From Cochliopodium minus (Eukaryota > Discosea > Himatismenida > Cochliopodiidae): 64,000 nucleotides of DNA. Of the stretch, positions 32,295-42,866 are shown piece after piece. The notes under the pieces are model-generated. The model saw only the letters and a list, made by a program, of their open reading frames with translations. It was not told where the DNA came from and did no database searches. The position numbers were made by a program, and so were the translations under genes. Location: contig JAMYWO010000129.1 of NCBI GenBank assembly GCA_024220525.1, positions 1 to 64,000 of the forward strand, written 5' to 3'. Each line of letters opens with the position of its first letter. The first letter of the stretch is position 1.

Positions 32295-34815
32295 ATGGAT
32301 GAGGATTTGAAAGAATACAAATTTTATCACCACGATTACGTGGAATTGGGAGAAGAGGATTATAGAGAAAAAAAATTATCCAAAGAAGTTAAACAAGAAA
32401 ACAAAAAGAAATCCAAACAAGAAAGCCTGGCTTTAAATGAATTGTTGTACAATATTCTCGACAAAAACAATGTAGTTCTATACAGCTTTTTTTATGGAGA
32501 AACGAATCTGTCTTCCAACAATGGGATAATGATTGAAGGAAAGAGATATTCGTTTCCCTTATCTCAAAAGAAAATTAACAAATTCTTTTATATTTACTCG
32601 AAATCTTCCGGTGCAAATTATTTGTAAAATTTAAAAAAATATCTAATTTTTAAAAGATTAATAATTTATTTTTGAAAATATTAAGCGATATTGATGGTGA
32701 TAAAATTTTATTTTTTAACCAAAAGTGGCATGAAGAAACATCATTATTGATATCAAAGCTAAAGTTCGTTTATGGTTGTGAATTAGAAGAGGTGGAATAC
32801 AAATTGCACAAACTTTTATTTTTGGGAAACTCTGAGAACTTTTCTTTCAATCAATATTACAATGAAGACAGTTTTGCTACTTTATTGATCCAACTTCCTT
32901 CTTTGAACAGTGATGGTAAATAATGAATGTTTTTCAAAAAAAAATAAAATTTTTTTTAAAAAATATCAAAGGAAAAATTTTATTTCATAAACACAAAGAT
33001 CAAACAAAATCTTTGATAGATTTAAAAACAAATGAATTTGTTTGCAATTTTTTTTCTTTTTTGAACCAAACAAAAACAAAAATACAAAAAACAAGAAAAA
33101 TTGGAACTAAAGTATTTTTGGTTTACCATCTCTTTTTACATAGTAAGCAACAAGTTATATTTTTTGATGAAGTAAAAGAGAAAATTGGGAAATGGCTAAA
33201 CAAAGAAACTCCTTACTTTAAATATTTAGTTACCAACAAGTTAAACAAAAATCAACACAAAAAAAAAGTTCTTGAAAAACTTTTTATTCTCAATGAATCT
33301 GTAGGAAAACCATTCTTATTTTTCAAATGTAATGAAAAACAAGTTTTGAACGCAAATAAATTTGGAGGGGTTTTCAGTGTGAATTTCAGTAAATGGAAGA
33401 AAATTGATATAAAAGAAGAAATTGAAGTTTTTGATTTTGAAAAGAAATTCAATTTGAATGCGAAAGTAACCTCTCAAAATTTGATCTTTTTCGATCTTTC
33501 TTATTCTCACAGATTACATGAAATAATCAAAAAAAAATCAGTATTCATTCTTCCAAAAAAATTTGTTTCTCTCTTTTATTACATGTCCAATCCTCATTCT
33601 TTTATTAGCAATTTTATTTCTGACAAAAGAAATCTGCTTTTTAATCCAAAACAAATAATTTTCTATCCTCTTTTTTACCGCAAAAAAATAATGAATATTT
33701 TGTTGTGTTTGAAACAAAAAAAGAAGAAAATACCAAAGTATATTTTATTCAACATTTTCCAACACTTCTTACCAAACATGGATACTATGATAATTCTTGA
33801 AAAAGAAAAAAAAGCTGACGAAACTGATTTTAATAAATTTGCTAGATTCTTAGTTGATAATGAACAAATCATATTTTTGAAAAATTTGATTAAAAAGAGT
33901 GAAAACATGGAATTTTTGTTGTATGTATTAGAAAAGTTAGATTGGAAACAAGTATTGTTTTACTTTTTTAAAAACTTCAAAAAAGACAAAAATTTTTTCA
34001 TCAAAATAGAAGAAATAGTTCGAAGATTTGGCAAGGAGAAATCAAAGCCATTTATTTCTTTTCTTATTGAAAAAATGATCAACAACAAAGCAACCTTCCT
34101 AAATAAAGATTTAATAGTTTTTGCTTTTGGATGTTCTTATTCACTCAAATTAAAGAATGATATTGTTGATTTTCTTCTACTAATTAAAAAAGACTACATT
34201 TTTGTTTATGCAATGGAAATCAAAAAAAGGTGCACTGTTGAAATTTTTATTTCATTCTTGGAATTACTGTTGAACAAAATACCTGAAAATCTTCACATTC
34301 TTCCTTTAATAATAAAGACTGGTAAGAAAGAACTTTTTAGAAAATTATGTGAGTATCATAAAATAGAGATAAAGAATTCGATCCAATTGATTGACATGTT
34401 AATTGAATTCCCTGACAAAAACAAACTACTTGTTTTCAAGGAAGAAATAAATGATTTTTCGAGGGTAGTGATTGATTATACGAATGAAAAAATCAAAGAA
34501 TGTATTTCCACATTGACAATTACTTCTACAGTTCCATCAATAAGAAATGATATTGATTTATTTTTCAAAAGCACTGAAATTGAAAGATCATTTGGGGGAT
34601 TTAAAAGTGAAAAAGGTGTAAAAATGATTATTGAGAAATTAGAAAAGTTTGCTACTGGGATTGTTTTAAAAGATAGATTCATGATTTCTTTAAATTTAAA
34701 GAAAAAAGTATACAATAGAGAAATTTTGGAGAAAAAGATGAAAAATGAACTAAAAAGACTATCAAAAATGAAGGATCTTTTTGATATTCTTGGACGAAAA
34801 ATTGATGATTATTAA
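32295..34815 (+). CDS. Degenerate 2OG-Fe(II) oxygenase-like protein, probable pseudoenzyme
   Basis: Three exons, 32295-32623, 32686-32915 and 32972-34815, 800 residues. The N-terminal region resembles the prolyl-4-hydroxylase-like 2OG oxygenases common in fungi and amoebae: VEYKLHKLLFLGNSENF (family: YKLLLYEKGGHF), then SFATLLIQLPSLNSDGKIL (family: GMFGTLVIQLPSxxxGGEL), HKHKD and KVFLVYHLFL (family: YRLVLVYNL). The iron-binding HxD after the HF motif reads NQYYNED, and the distal His of the YADCEHE motif is TKTK. The metal site therefore looks lost. The remaining 550 residues are Lys/Phe/Ile-rich and helical, with no recognised domain. The assignment is by eye and of medium strength. Confidence 0.55.
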
Positions 34816-35126
34816 ATTTTAAATTCCACATTTTACTAATATAAAAATCATTGATTCAATTTGTATTTAATGTTCATGAATTTTGAATTGAATTCAATAT
34901 TCTTTTTCCTTTTTTTTTTTTAATCGTGAACAGTTCTGATCCTAAATAAATGGATAGCAATTGATCAACTTTTGATTATACAAACTTTGAGATTTTGAAT
35001 ATTTGAGAATTCAAATCTTTTTTAAAAATTTTCCAAAAAAAAATTTAATATTTTTCTTATATCAAAATGAATATTTGCTGAAAAATTAAAAAAAATTATT
35101 GAAAAGAATTTATTCAATAACAAGAT
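34816..35126. other. Intergenic region, no feature recognised
   Basis: 311 bases of AT-rich sequence between two plus-strand genes. It holds the 3' end of the oxygenase-like gene and the leader of the p62 gene. I see no ORF or RNA gene. Confidence 0.45.
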
Positions 35127-36777
35127 ATGAATCATAAATGGACAATTGAAGGAGAATTTGTATTTTTGCAAAGTAGTGTTCGACACAAGGGGAAGGAAGG
35201 ATATTTATACTTGACAAATAAAAGAATAGCTTTTTTCTTGCCATCACAAGCAAATCCAAAACCATCACTTCCATATTCCAAAATATTGGGTATAAATTTC
35301 AAAATCAAAAATTTCATAAATGGTTATTCTTATGCTTCTCAAACAATGGATCAAATATAACAAGCATCACAGGAATATCTTTATATTATAATCTTATTAC
35401 GATATAAAACTGTTATAAAAACTGAACTAAAATTTATTTGTTATAATTTGATTTGTGCCTTATAATTTGAGATCAATATTTATATCTCAACAAAATCATT
35501 GAGATACAATAAATATATTGTTTAGATATTGATATTTTTTTCAAAATCTTGAATTTCATTGCATCAAATTTTTGATTTCTGTTTAAATCAGATCATTTCA
35601 AGTATAATGATTAAAATCATGGTGATCACTGAACAATAGAAATCAAAAATATCTTTATAATGCATTCAAATGATTTTCCAGATAAAAATTTTGAGCTAAA
35701 CATTATTAGTAAGAGAAATATTAATTTTAATTTTGATGCAATTCTTGGTTTTTTACTGATTACATCATTTTTTTAAACTATTATCGATCATTTTTACTTC
35801 AAAAAAAAAAAAAAAAAATTTAATCTATAAATCACAACAGAAAAGAAAGTGACAAATAAAGAAAAATCAAGCAAAGCAATGTTGTCAATAACAATCGACG
35901 TGCCCCAACAAACTATCACAATGCCGCAAAAGGAAGAAAAGAAGAAAGTGGTGAAAAATTCCAAAAAAAGAAAAAATTCATCGAAAACAAACAACAACAA
36001 CAACAATAATAACGATGAAAACAAAAAAGCAAAAGTGGACACCAAATATTTGTTTGAGTTCATCTCTTCTCTTTGTTGGGAGGAGCGCGACACTTTTGCT
36101 GATTTGCTTTGGAAGAACGTTTTGTCTTCTAAAAATATTCGTCAAGAGCTGCCAAAGATCGAGGTTGATCCCAACAGTATCACTAATCCTCCCAGTAAAC
36201 CATTTTTTTTTTCTTTAATTTTTTCTATTTTTGGTATGAATTGACAAAGTTTTTGGATATTTTTTTATTTTTTGATTAATTTTTCAATTTCCTTCCATCA
36301 ATTTTTTTTCAATTTTATTTTTTTTATTTATTTATTTTTATTTCATTTTTTTATTTTTTTATTTTTTTATTTATTTTTTTATTTTTTTATTTTTTTATTT
36401 TTATTTTTTTATTATTTTTTATTCATTTCATTTGATGTTTTAATTTATTTTTTTTCATTAATTTTTTTATTTTTTTTTTTTTTTTATTAATGGAAAAAGT
36501 TACAATAAAGAAAGAAAATGGAGAGATGGACATAGTTAACAAAGAGAAAGAGAATACAGGTAAAAAGAAAATGAAAGAAATCCGTACGAGGATATCCATT
36601 CTCTCTGCAAATAAAGAACTCAAACAGCTTCATGAACAGTTTGTTAAGGGAGGAATCATAAGTGAAGAGGAGTTTTGGTCCTCCAAAAAAGAATACATCG
36701 TCAAACAAAAATCTCTTGAAAAATCTAAAAAGCAAGGTGATAAATCAAAAAATAAAAAATTAAAAATGAAAAAATGA
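35127..36777 (+). CDS. GTF2H1: Short TFIIH subunit p62/Tfb1 (PH domain plus first BSD region)
   Basis: p62 is a core subunit of TFIIH, acting in transcription initiation and nucleotide excision repair. Three exons, 35127-35289, 35841-36194 and 36500-36777, 264 residues. The PH domain has GKEGYLYLTNKRIAFFLP, SLPYSKILEKKVTNKEKSSK (human: [20 protein letters not shown]) and AMLSITIDVPQ. The third exon has the p62 BSD-proximal motif LKQLHEQFVKGGIISEEEFW (human: [20 protein letters not shown]). The protein then ends in a Lys-rich tail, whereas human p62 has 548 residues with a second BSD and a long C terminus. No further exon is visible before the minus-strand PSI gene. Confidence 0.8.
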
Positions 36778-36852
36778 AAATAAAAAAATAAAAATATAAA
36801 GTTAAAAATTAATAAGAAATAATTAAAATATGAAAAATAAAAAATCAAAAAT

Positions 36853-36884
<32 letters not shown>

Positions 36885-36990
36885 TAAAAATAAAAAATAA
36901 AAAATAAAAAATAAAAAATAAAAAAATGTAAAAATAAAAATAAATAAAATAAAAAAATAAAAATGTAAAAATATTTATGTACATTTTAAA
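36270..36990. repeat. T-rich then A-rich simple repeats around p62 exon 3
   Basis: 36270-36485 is TTTTTTATT-type repeat within the second p62 intron, and 36778-36990 is AAAAATA repeat directly after the stop. The two halves are roughly reverse complements, so folded RNA across exon 3 is possible. The gap 36778-37079 holds no gene. Confidence 0.7.
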
Positions 36991-37079
36991 TATTAATTAA
37001 TTTTTTTAATTTGATTGAATATTTTGGATTAATATTCTTTGATAATTTCGTTTTCGTTTTTTTTTGATTTTTATTATTT

Positions 37080-38098
37080 TTATTTATTTTTACTAATCAA
37101 TTTTTTTACCTTGGAGAGGAATGGCAAAATGAGGAGAAAGCCCCAAAATAATATAAACACTGGAACTCCTCCTCCCGCAATACCCCTTTTGAACAAGTGA
37201 ACAAATTAAATAAAAAAATTAGAAATACAAAAATTAAAAAAAAAGAAATTATAAAACAATTTACCAGCTATTGACAGAGCTCCTCAAAATGCACAAAGTG
37301 GTACCAATCGCCAAGTTTTCATTGAAGAAAGCTAAACAAATAAAAAGTTTGATTAAAAAAGTTAGTAACAGTTTGATGAGTTAAATGAAAACAAAAAAAT
37401 TTCATTCAATCTGAATTGAAGGTACTTAAAAGATGAATATTATTGAATGATTTTTAAATATTTAATTTAATTTAATTTTAAGAAATTAAATTCTGATTTT
37501 AATTTAAATTTATCTTTTTTTGGATATATTCAATAAAATACTCATTCTTTCATTATCTTTTGATTATCTTTCAAATATTAAAAAAAAAATTTATTCAAGG
37601 AGGATGTTATCTTGATTATAATCTTCCTCAAATTTATAAATATAAGGGCAGGCAAAGTTATTTTTGGGAAGTCAAGTTAATATCCTTCTTATTCTTCAAT
37701 CATAATTTTATGATGGATCCTATATTCATATAATAAAGCTCATTTCAAATAACTCACATTCTTAAAAAGAAGATATCTTCATTCTAATGAATAAAATTGA
37801 AATTTCTTACGGCAATTGGTGACCCATTCAACAGGACATACCGTGGGATTCGTCTTCTCTATACATTCTCCCGTGGTGGGACACCATGCACAATTGGAAA
37901 GATTATACACCTTGCAATTCTGAATCGAATAATTGGGCGTGTTTGTACATAAGGAACAGCTATTGCAATCAGTGAATTGGCTGCATTCTATTGAAGAGAG
38001 ATATCAATTAGTTTTTTAAATTTAGGTTTGGATATCGTACTGTGTTTCAAATCTATACAATGTGCTGCTGATATGAGGAGGATGATCAACATGCACAT
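37080..38098 (-). CDS. Small type I membrane protein with PSI-like Cys-rich domain
   Basis: Four exons: 38098-38041, 37987-37811, 37331-37265 and 37185-37080, 135 residues. It has a signal peptide (MLIILLISAAHC), then a Cys-rich lumenal domain (CSQFTDCNSCSLC, NLSNCAWCPTTGECIE, TVCPVEWVTNC) with the CAWC-type spacing of PSI/plexin repeats. A Gly-rich spacer leads into a transmembrane segment (VPVFILFWGFLLILPFL) and a Lys-rich cytosolic end (SKVKKLISKNK). The order fits a small surface or ER-resident receptor-like protein. The family is not identified beyond PSI. The last intron donor is a possible alternative to reading through to the TAA at 37080. Confidence 0.7.
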
Positions 38099-38800
38099 TT
38101 TTGAGATTGAGATATATTTCATTTATTAGGTTGAAACTATTTACAAATACTACTTTTCTATACTTTCTTCTTGAAATTTATTCTTCTTTTCAAATTTTTT
38201 TTATTTTTTACAAAATTTTATTATTTTGATTAAGTGAATTGTATTAAAAAAATAATTTTAATTTTTCAACTCATAAGAACAGAAAAAAGTTAACCAGAAA
38301 GATTGAAAGTTTTGTTGAAATGTAAATAAAGAAATTTAAAATTTTAAAAAAAAGGTCTCCTTTTCAGCTTTTCTTTCAATAATACTTTCCATTTTTACAA
38401 ACTCTAGAGGATTACATATAATAATGTATACTAACTTTCTACTTTTACTTCTTAAGATGAAGAGGACTCAATAATTTCTCTTTTTTCTTTAAAACTTGTC
38501 AAAAAACAATCTATTTTCATGATCTTATAAAGGTATTTAATTAATAATGGTGGGGGATGAAGAAAAGAAGAATTGTTATTGTAGTCTTAACCAAAAAATA
38601 ATCCTTTTCCTCCTTTAAAACAACAGTGATTAAGTTTTATTTTATTGTCAATTTGAAAAGGGAAAGTATAGGAGGTAATTTATAAATAGATAAACTTCAA
38701 AAAATTGAATTCTTTTTTCCAAATCGCTCAAATACTTTTAATCAAAAAATTGAATTATTTTTTCTCTTTCCAAAAATGTAACAAAAAAAAAGTTTAAAAA
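38099..38800. other. Intergenic region, no feature recognised
   Basis: 702 bases between the start of the PSI gene and the 3' end of the Ras-like gene, both minus strand. The sequence is mixed AT-rich with no open frame above background, no tRNA-like clover-leaf and no tandem repeat. It presumably holds the PSI gene promoter. Confidence 0.45.
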
Positions 38801-39734
38801 TTAAAACAAAATACACATGTTGTTCCCGTTATCTTCAATATCTTTCTCTACCAATCTCACTAAAGAATCAAAAAGATCATCTATATTATCTTGATCTTTA
38901 TGAGTATTTTGAAAGCGAGGGATTCCCAATTTAATAGCCAACTCTTGTCCTTCAAGTTTTGTCATCTCTTTCTCACATTCAATACCCAAATATGAACCAA
39001 TGAATGTCATTATAGCAAAATCTTCTCCCTTATTTTTTTCTTTTAGAACTTCTTGAATCAATTTTTCACTCTAACAATTTTGTTTAAATAAGAAAATATA
39101 ATTTAGTTTTAATTTTTTATTTTACAACGGAATTATGAAATTTAATTTTTTTTATTTAATTTTATTTTGTTTCTTTCCAAATAATTGGTTGGAATTTCTT
39201 ATAAATATAAATTTATTTTCTGAATTTAATTTTTATTTTATTTTCTTATTTTTTTACTTGTTTTGATGAAGATCTTGATGTGATGGAGTAGATTAACACA
39301 AATCCATTATCTATAATTTTCCCAACCCTCTCCAAATCATTATCAACACAATTGATATCGATGAATTTTACTATGCATCCCTTTCCATTGAAATTATATT
39401 GTTTGAACATAGAATTTCCTTCAAATACTTCATCTATTTAGAAAATTAATTTTCAACATAAAAAATAAATTTAATAATATCTTACCTTCTTGTGTAAATA
39501 ATCCAAAAACTTGTTTTACTTTTAATAATGGTTTTTGATTTTGACTAAGGTAAGAAGAAAAAAAGTTTTTTTTTTTTATTTGTCAATTTTTGAAAGATAA
39601 AATATTTTGAAAGTTGATGAAACCTTAATAGAGTGTAATCCTATATATGATATTTTGAATATTGTAATTATTAGATTTTATATTTTATATTAAAGAAAAA
39701 TCTTTACAGATACTTTATTTGTAATGAAATCCAT
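38801..39734 (-). CDS. Ras-like pseudo-GTPase with CaaX box
   Basis: Five exons: 39734-39708, 39640-39624, 39544-39486, 39433-39258 and 39070-38801, 182 residues (Ras about 189), all in phase. Ras landmarks are VLIYSITSRSSSKQ (Ras: LLVYSITSRSSFDEI), KLEGQELAIKLGIPRF (Ras: EEGEELAKKLGCPFF) and LFDSLVRLVEKD. The nucleotide-binding boxes are gone: no GxxxxGKS P-loop in the first exons, DINCVDNDL instead of DTAGQE, GSYLGIE instead of NKxD and QNTHKD instead of ETSAK. The protein still ends in CILF, a prenylation signal. It is predicted to be a membrane-tethered Ras fold that does not bind or hydrolyse GTP normally. The role is unknown. Confidence 0.75.
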
Positions 39735-40182
39735 TTTGATTTTTTTTATTTTTTAATTATTATTTTTTTATTTTTTATTTATTTTTTTATTTTTTATTTG
39801 ATTTATTTTTAGATTTCAGAGAAAAACCATATATTCAAATAAAAAAAAACAAAAAATATAACTAAAAGATCAGAACAATTTTTAAATTAAATTGAATCTA
39901 ATTTCTATCAAATTTTTCTAAAATTTTAATATACAATCAAGAATTTATGATTTTTTTATTCAGTGAAAAAAAAAAAAATATGATTAATCACCCTTGAAGT
40001 AAAATAAAGGGATTTGACCAAATAAAATTCAACTTTTATTCTTTGATGGACCTCTTATTATAGTATGCAACAAAATATTTTGGAATTTATTGTATTCCCT
40101 CTTTCATAAAAAAATTTTCATTTTAGTTCCTCTAAATAAACATCAAAAAATTTTAATTACAAAAAGAATTGATAAAGAGAAA
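39735..40182. other. Intergenic region, no feature recognised
   Basis: 448 bases, upstream of the Ras-like gene and downstream of the SWIM gene (both minus). It is AT-rich with T-runs near 39760-39800. I see no supported ORF or RNA. Confidence 0.4.
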
Positions 40183-41131
40183 TCAATAATCCAAAATATC
40201 ATCATACATCTCCTTTCTCTTTTTGTTTATCCTCTCTACAGAAGGAGGTTCCACACCAACCTCCCTCAGTAATTTATTGAGCTTATCTATGTGATGTTTT
40301 TGGCTCAAAATCATAAATTCAAGTTGATCAAGAAATCTAAACAAAAATAAAAAAAGAGAATAAAATAAAAAACAAAAAAAAAACTATTGTTTACTCATCC
40401 TTTTTTTTAACTACACTTTTTAGTCTATTTATTTCTTTTTCCAATGTAGGATTATTATTTGACTTGTAGATTTTAAAAGAAGAGGAAGTAGTGGAGGGTT
40501 GAACATTATTATCTGTTTTTTGCTTTTTTGGGGTAATTATAATTTCAGGGCTATCATTAATGGGAACAAGAGTCTCTTCTGGTTTTTTGTTTGGGTGTTC
40601 TTGATAATATCTTTTTTTTTTTTAATAAATGATTATGTTGATTGTCCAAAAAAATTAAAAAAAAAATGAACAATAATAATGCAGCAATATGTTTGCATTT
40701 CCCTAATCTCACTGGACATGAACAAAATGCTATTATATGATCATTAATAAAGGATCATCTGTTAAAATTTGTATTTTTTTACAATCGTTCACTTTGAATT
40801 TTGGTATTAACTCTAAATTGACCTATGATAGATATGATAAATTGATAAATTGGTATTATGAATGTCATTGATACTATAGATATTTCTTGTATTCCTTTAT
40901 TTTACCCATGCATTATATATTTGTGGTGAAAATATGCTTGCACATTTTCCCTTTATCACAATTTCTGAATCATTCTCAATGATAAAGAAGGTTTCACTCT
41001 TTATACATCCTATTCATCGTAACAAAATGTATATATTAAAGAGTTTTCTTTTTACCTTTTTGATGATAATCATATCCCTTCTCATATGTTTGATTATCAA
41101 ATAATGCCTTGATCTCTGATTTGAATACCAT
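40183..41131 (-). CDS. SWIM zinc-finger protein
   Basis: Exons 41131-41056, 41009-40906, 40822-40672, 40610-40395 and 40336-40183. It begins with an ordinary SWIM-protein leader (YEKGYDYHQKG, SEIVIKGKCAS) and carries the CxCx(n)CxH finger CSCPVRLGKCKHIAALL, a zinc-binding motif found from bacteria to recombination factors such as Shu2/ZSWIM7. A charged linker (PEIIITPKKQKTD) and a C-terminal helix (LDQLEFMILSQKHH and VERINKKRKEMYDDILD) follow. In the third exon the frame slips by one base just before the finger (around 40740), best explained by one missing A. The start Met at 41131 is the first in frame but the 5' end is uncertain. Confidence 0.65.
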
Positions 41132-41642
41132 AAGAACTGCCGAATCCTTTTTTTTTTTCTTTTCTTTGAAAAAATAAAAAAAAAAATTTTTTGAAAACTC
41201 ACAATGGAAAGACTTCCTATCAATCTTTTGGCATACATTGCATATTTCTTGAATATAAAATCGATATATCATTTAGGATTGACTTCATTAAAATTGAGCA
41301 AAGTCCTTTCCAACGAATTTTTGTGGAAGAAAATTTCTTTGGAAGATTATGGGTAAAAGAGAATGAAAGATAATTGTCATTTCATTATTTTCGAGAATAT
41401 GATCCTTCAATCTTTAAACATTAAAACCTAAATATAAAAATATTTGCAATAAATTATTGCAAAATAGAAATTATGAAATATTCCATCAAGATGTATATTT
41501 ATCTGATACCATATTTCATTCTATCCATCTTATAATCAATTTAATAATTATATGTTGAATGAAGAAATAGAAATATTTTTAAATATACTGTTTCATTTTT
41601 AACCTCGATAAATTTTCAAGGGAATTGGAAAAGAGTCCTGAA
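41132..41642. other. Divergent intergenic region
   Basis: 511 bases between the SWIM gene (minus) and an unknown plus-strand gene. Near 41447-41465 lies a near-palindrome, TTGCAATAAATTATTGCAA, with one central mismatch pair. A frame at 41191-41373 is open but has no gene-like pattern and may be antisense leader. Confidence 0.4.
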
Positions 41643-42790
41643 ATGACATGGAAAGAATTTGTAAAGACATCTTTCTTCGAATGGGATAGAGAAAACAGAT
41701 CAGTAAATGATTTGATAGATGGTTCGATCTATTCAAAAAATAACAAGAGAGTGCAATATGGAAAAAACCAACATCTAAAGACATACGCAAGCAAAAATAT
41801 ATTCAAGAAAGGTATAACATTTTTTTAAAAAAAAAAAAAAAAAAACAACAAAAATTTTTCAATAAAAAGGTGTTCATCTCATTAACTTTAAGTATTATGG
41901 TCTAAGTAAGAATTTTTATTTTTTTTTATTTTTTATTTGTTATTTTTGTTTTCCAATCTTTTGAATTTTATTTTATTTAAAACTATTTTTGAATTTCATT
42001 TTTTATTTCTTTACATAATTTAATAAATTATTTTTTTATTATTATTTAAATTTTACATGTTTTTAGGCCATTGTTGTAACTGTGTGGTAAAGAAACAATC
42101 AAATTTTTTTGAAGAAGTAATTTAAAAACAAAAATAAAAAGGGAGTTATAAATGATTCATTCAAAGAATGGTCGTATTATGTTTGCAATGATTCTAATGG
42201 AAGAGCTGTATGCAATAATGGTATTAATTTTTGAAATGAAAAAAAATGAAGTGATTTAGTTTTAAAATTTTTCAAATAAATTTCATTTATTCTTTTTTTT
42301 CACAAAAAAATAAACCAATAAAAAAGGTTATCTTGGTTCAAGTGCTGAAAATGCATTTAAAGATGGTAAAAAAATTTTAAATTATCTTTAAATAATAAAT
42401 TAATTTTTTTTTGATTAGAATCCTTCCCTACTTTTGTCGATAAAGAAATTGAGTTGGTTGCGGAAATAAATCTTACGTTCATCCCAAAGTTACTTGTAAG
42501 AAGATAATTAAGATTTGAAGTTTTAATAAAAGTTTGAATATTAAAATTTTAAATAAAAGGTTTATCCAAAAGGATCTCCCGAAAGTTATGCTCATTTTCC
42601 ATTAGATAATTTTTACGATTTTGAAAAGGGAGTGAGGTTTGGTAAATTCTTTTTTTTTTTTGTTCATTTTGTTTGTTCATTTTTTAAATTTTTATTTTTT
42701 CATTATTTTTTAAAAAAAAAATAAGCAATTACTCTTGAAAACGAAAATGATTATGTCGAAGTTTTGAGTGTGAAATATTCAGGGAATTAA
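41643..42790 (+). CDS. Unrecognised 198-residue protein with Cys cluster, eight exons
   Basis: Exons 41643-41811, 41870-41905, 42067-42116, 42142-42220, 42327-42365, 42419-42495, 42560-42641 and 42726-42790 join in phase, and each carries gene-like sequence. It begins MTWKEFVKTSFFEWD, has a tight cluster SHCCNCVVKK, then EWSYYVCNDSNGRAVCNNGY (two more Cys), IELVAEINLTFIPKLL and VYPKGSPESYAHFPLDN. The Cys spacing could bind zinc. No signal peptide is seen from this Met. An upstream exon is possible since an acceptor (TTTTCAAG, ends 41620) precedes the open frame. Several exons are under 60 bases, the shortest 36. Confidence 0.6.
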
Positions 42791-42866
42791 ACAAAAATAA
42801 AAAATTAACAAAAAAAAAAACAAAAAATAATTTATTTGTGTACAAAAAAACAAAAAAAAATAAAAA

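Noticed and set aside
35360-35780. C/D-box snoRNA in the long p62 intron
   Set aside because: The intron is less repetitive than others and has RTGATNA-like and CTGA-like strings, but they are not flanked by a terminal stem and such short motifs are expected by chance.
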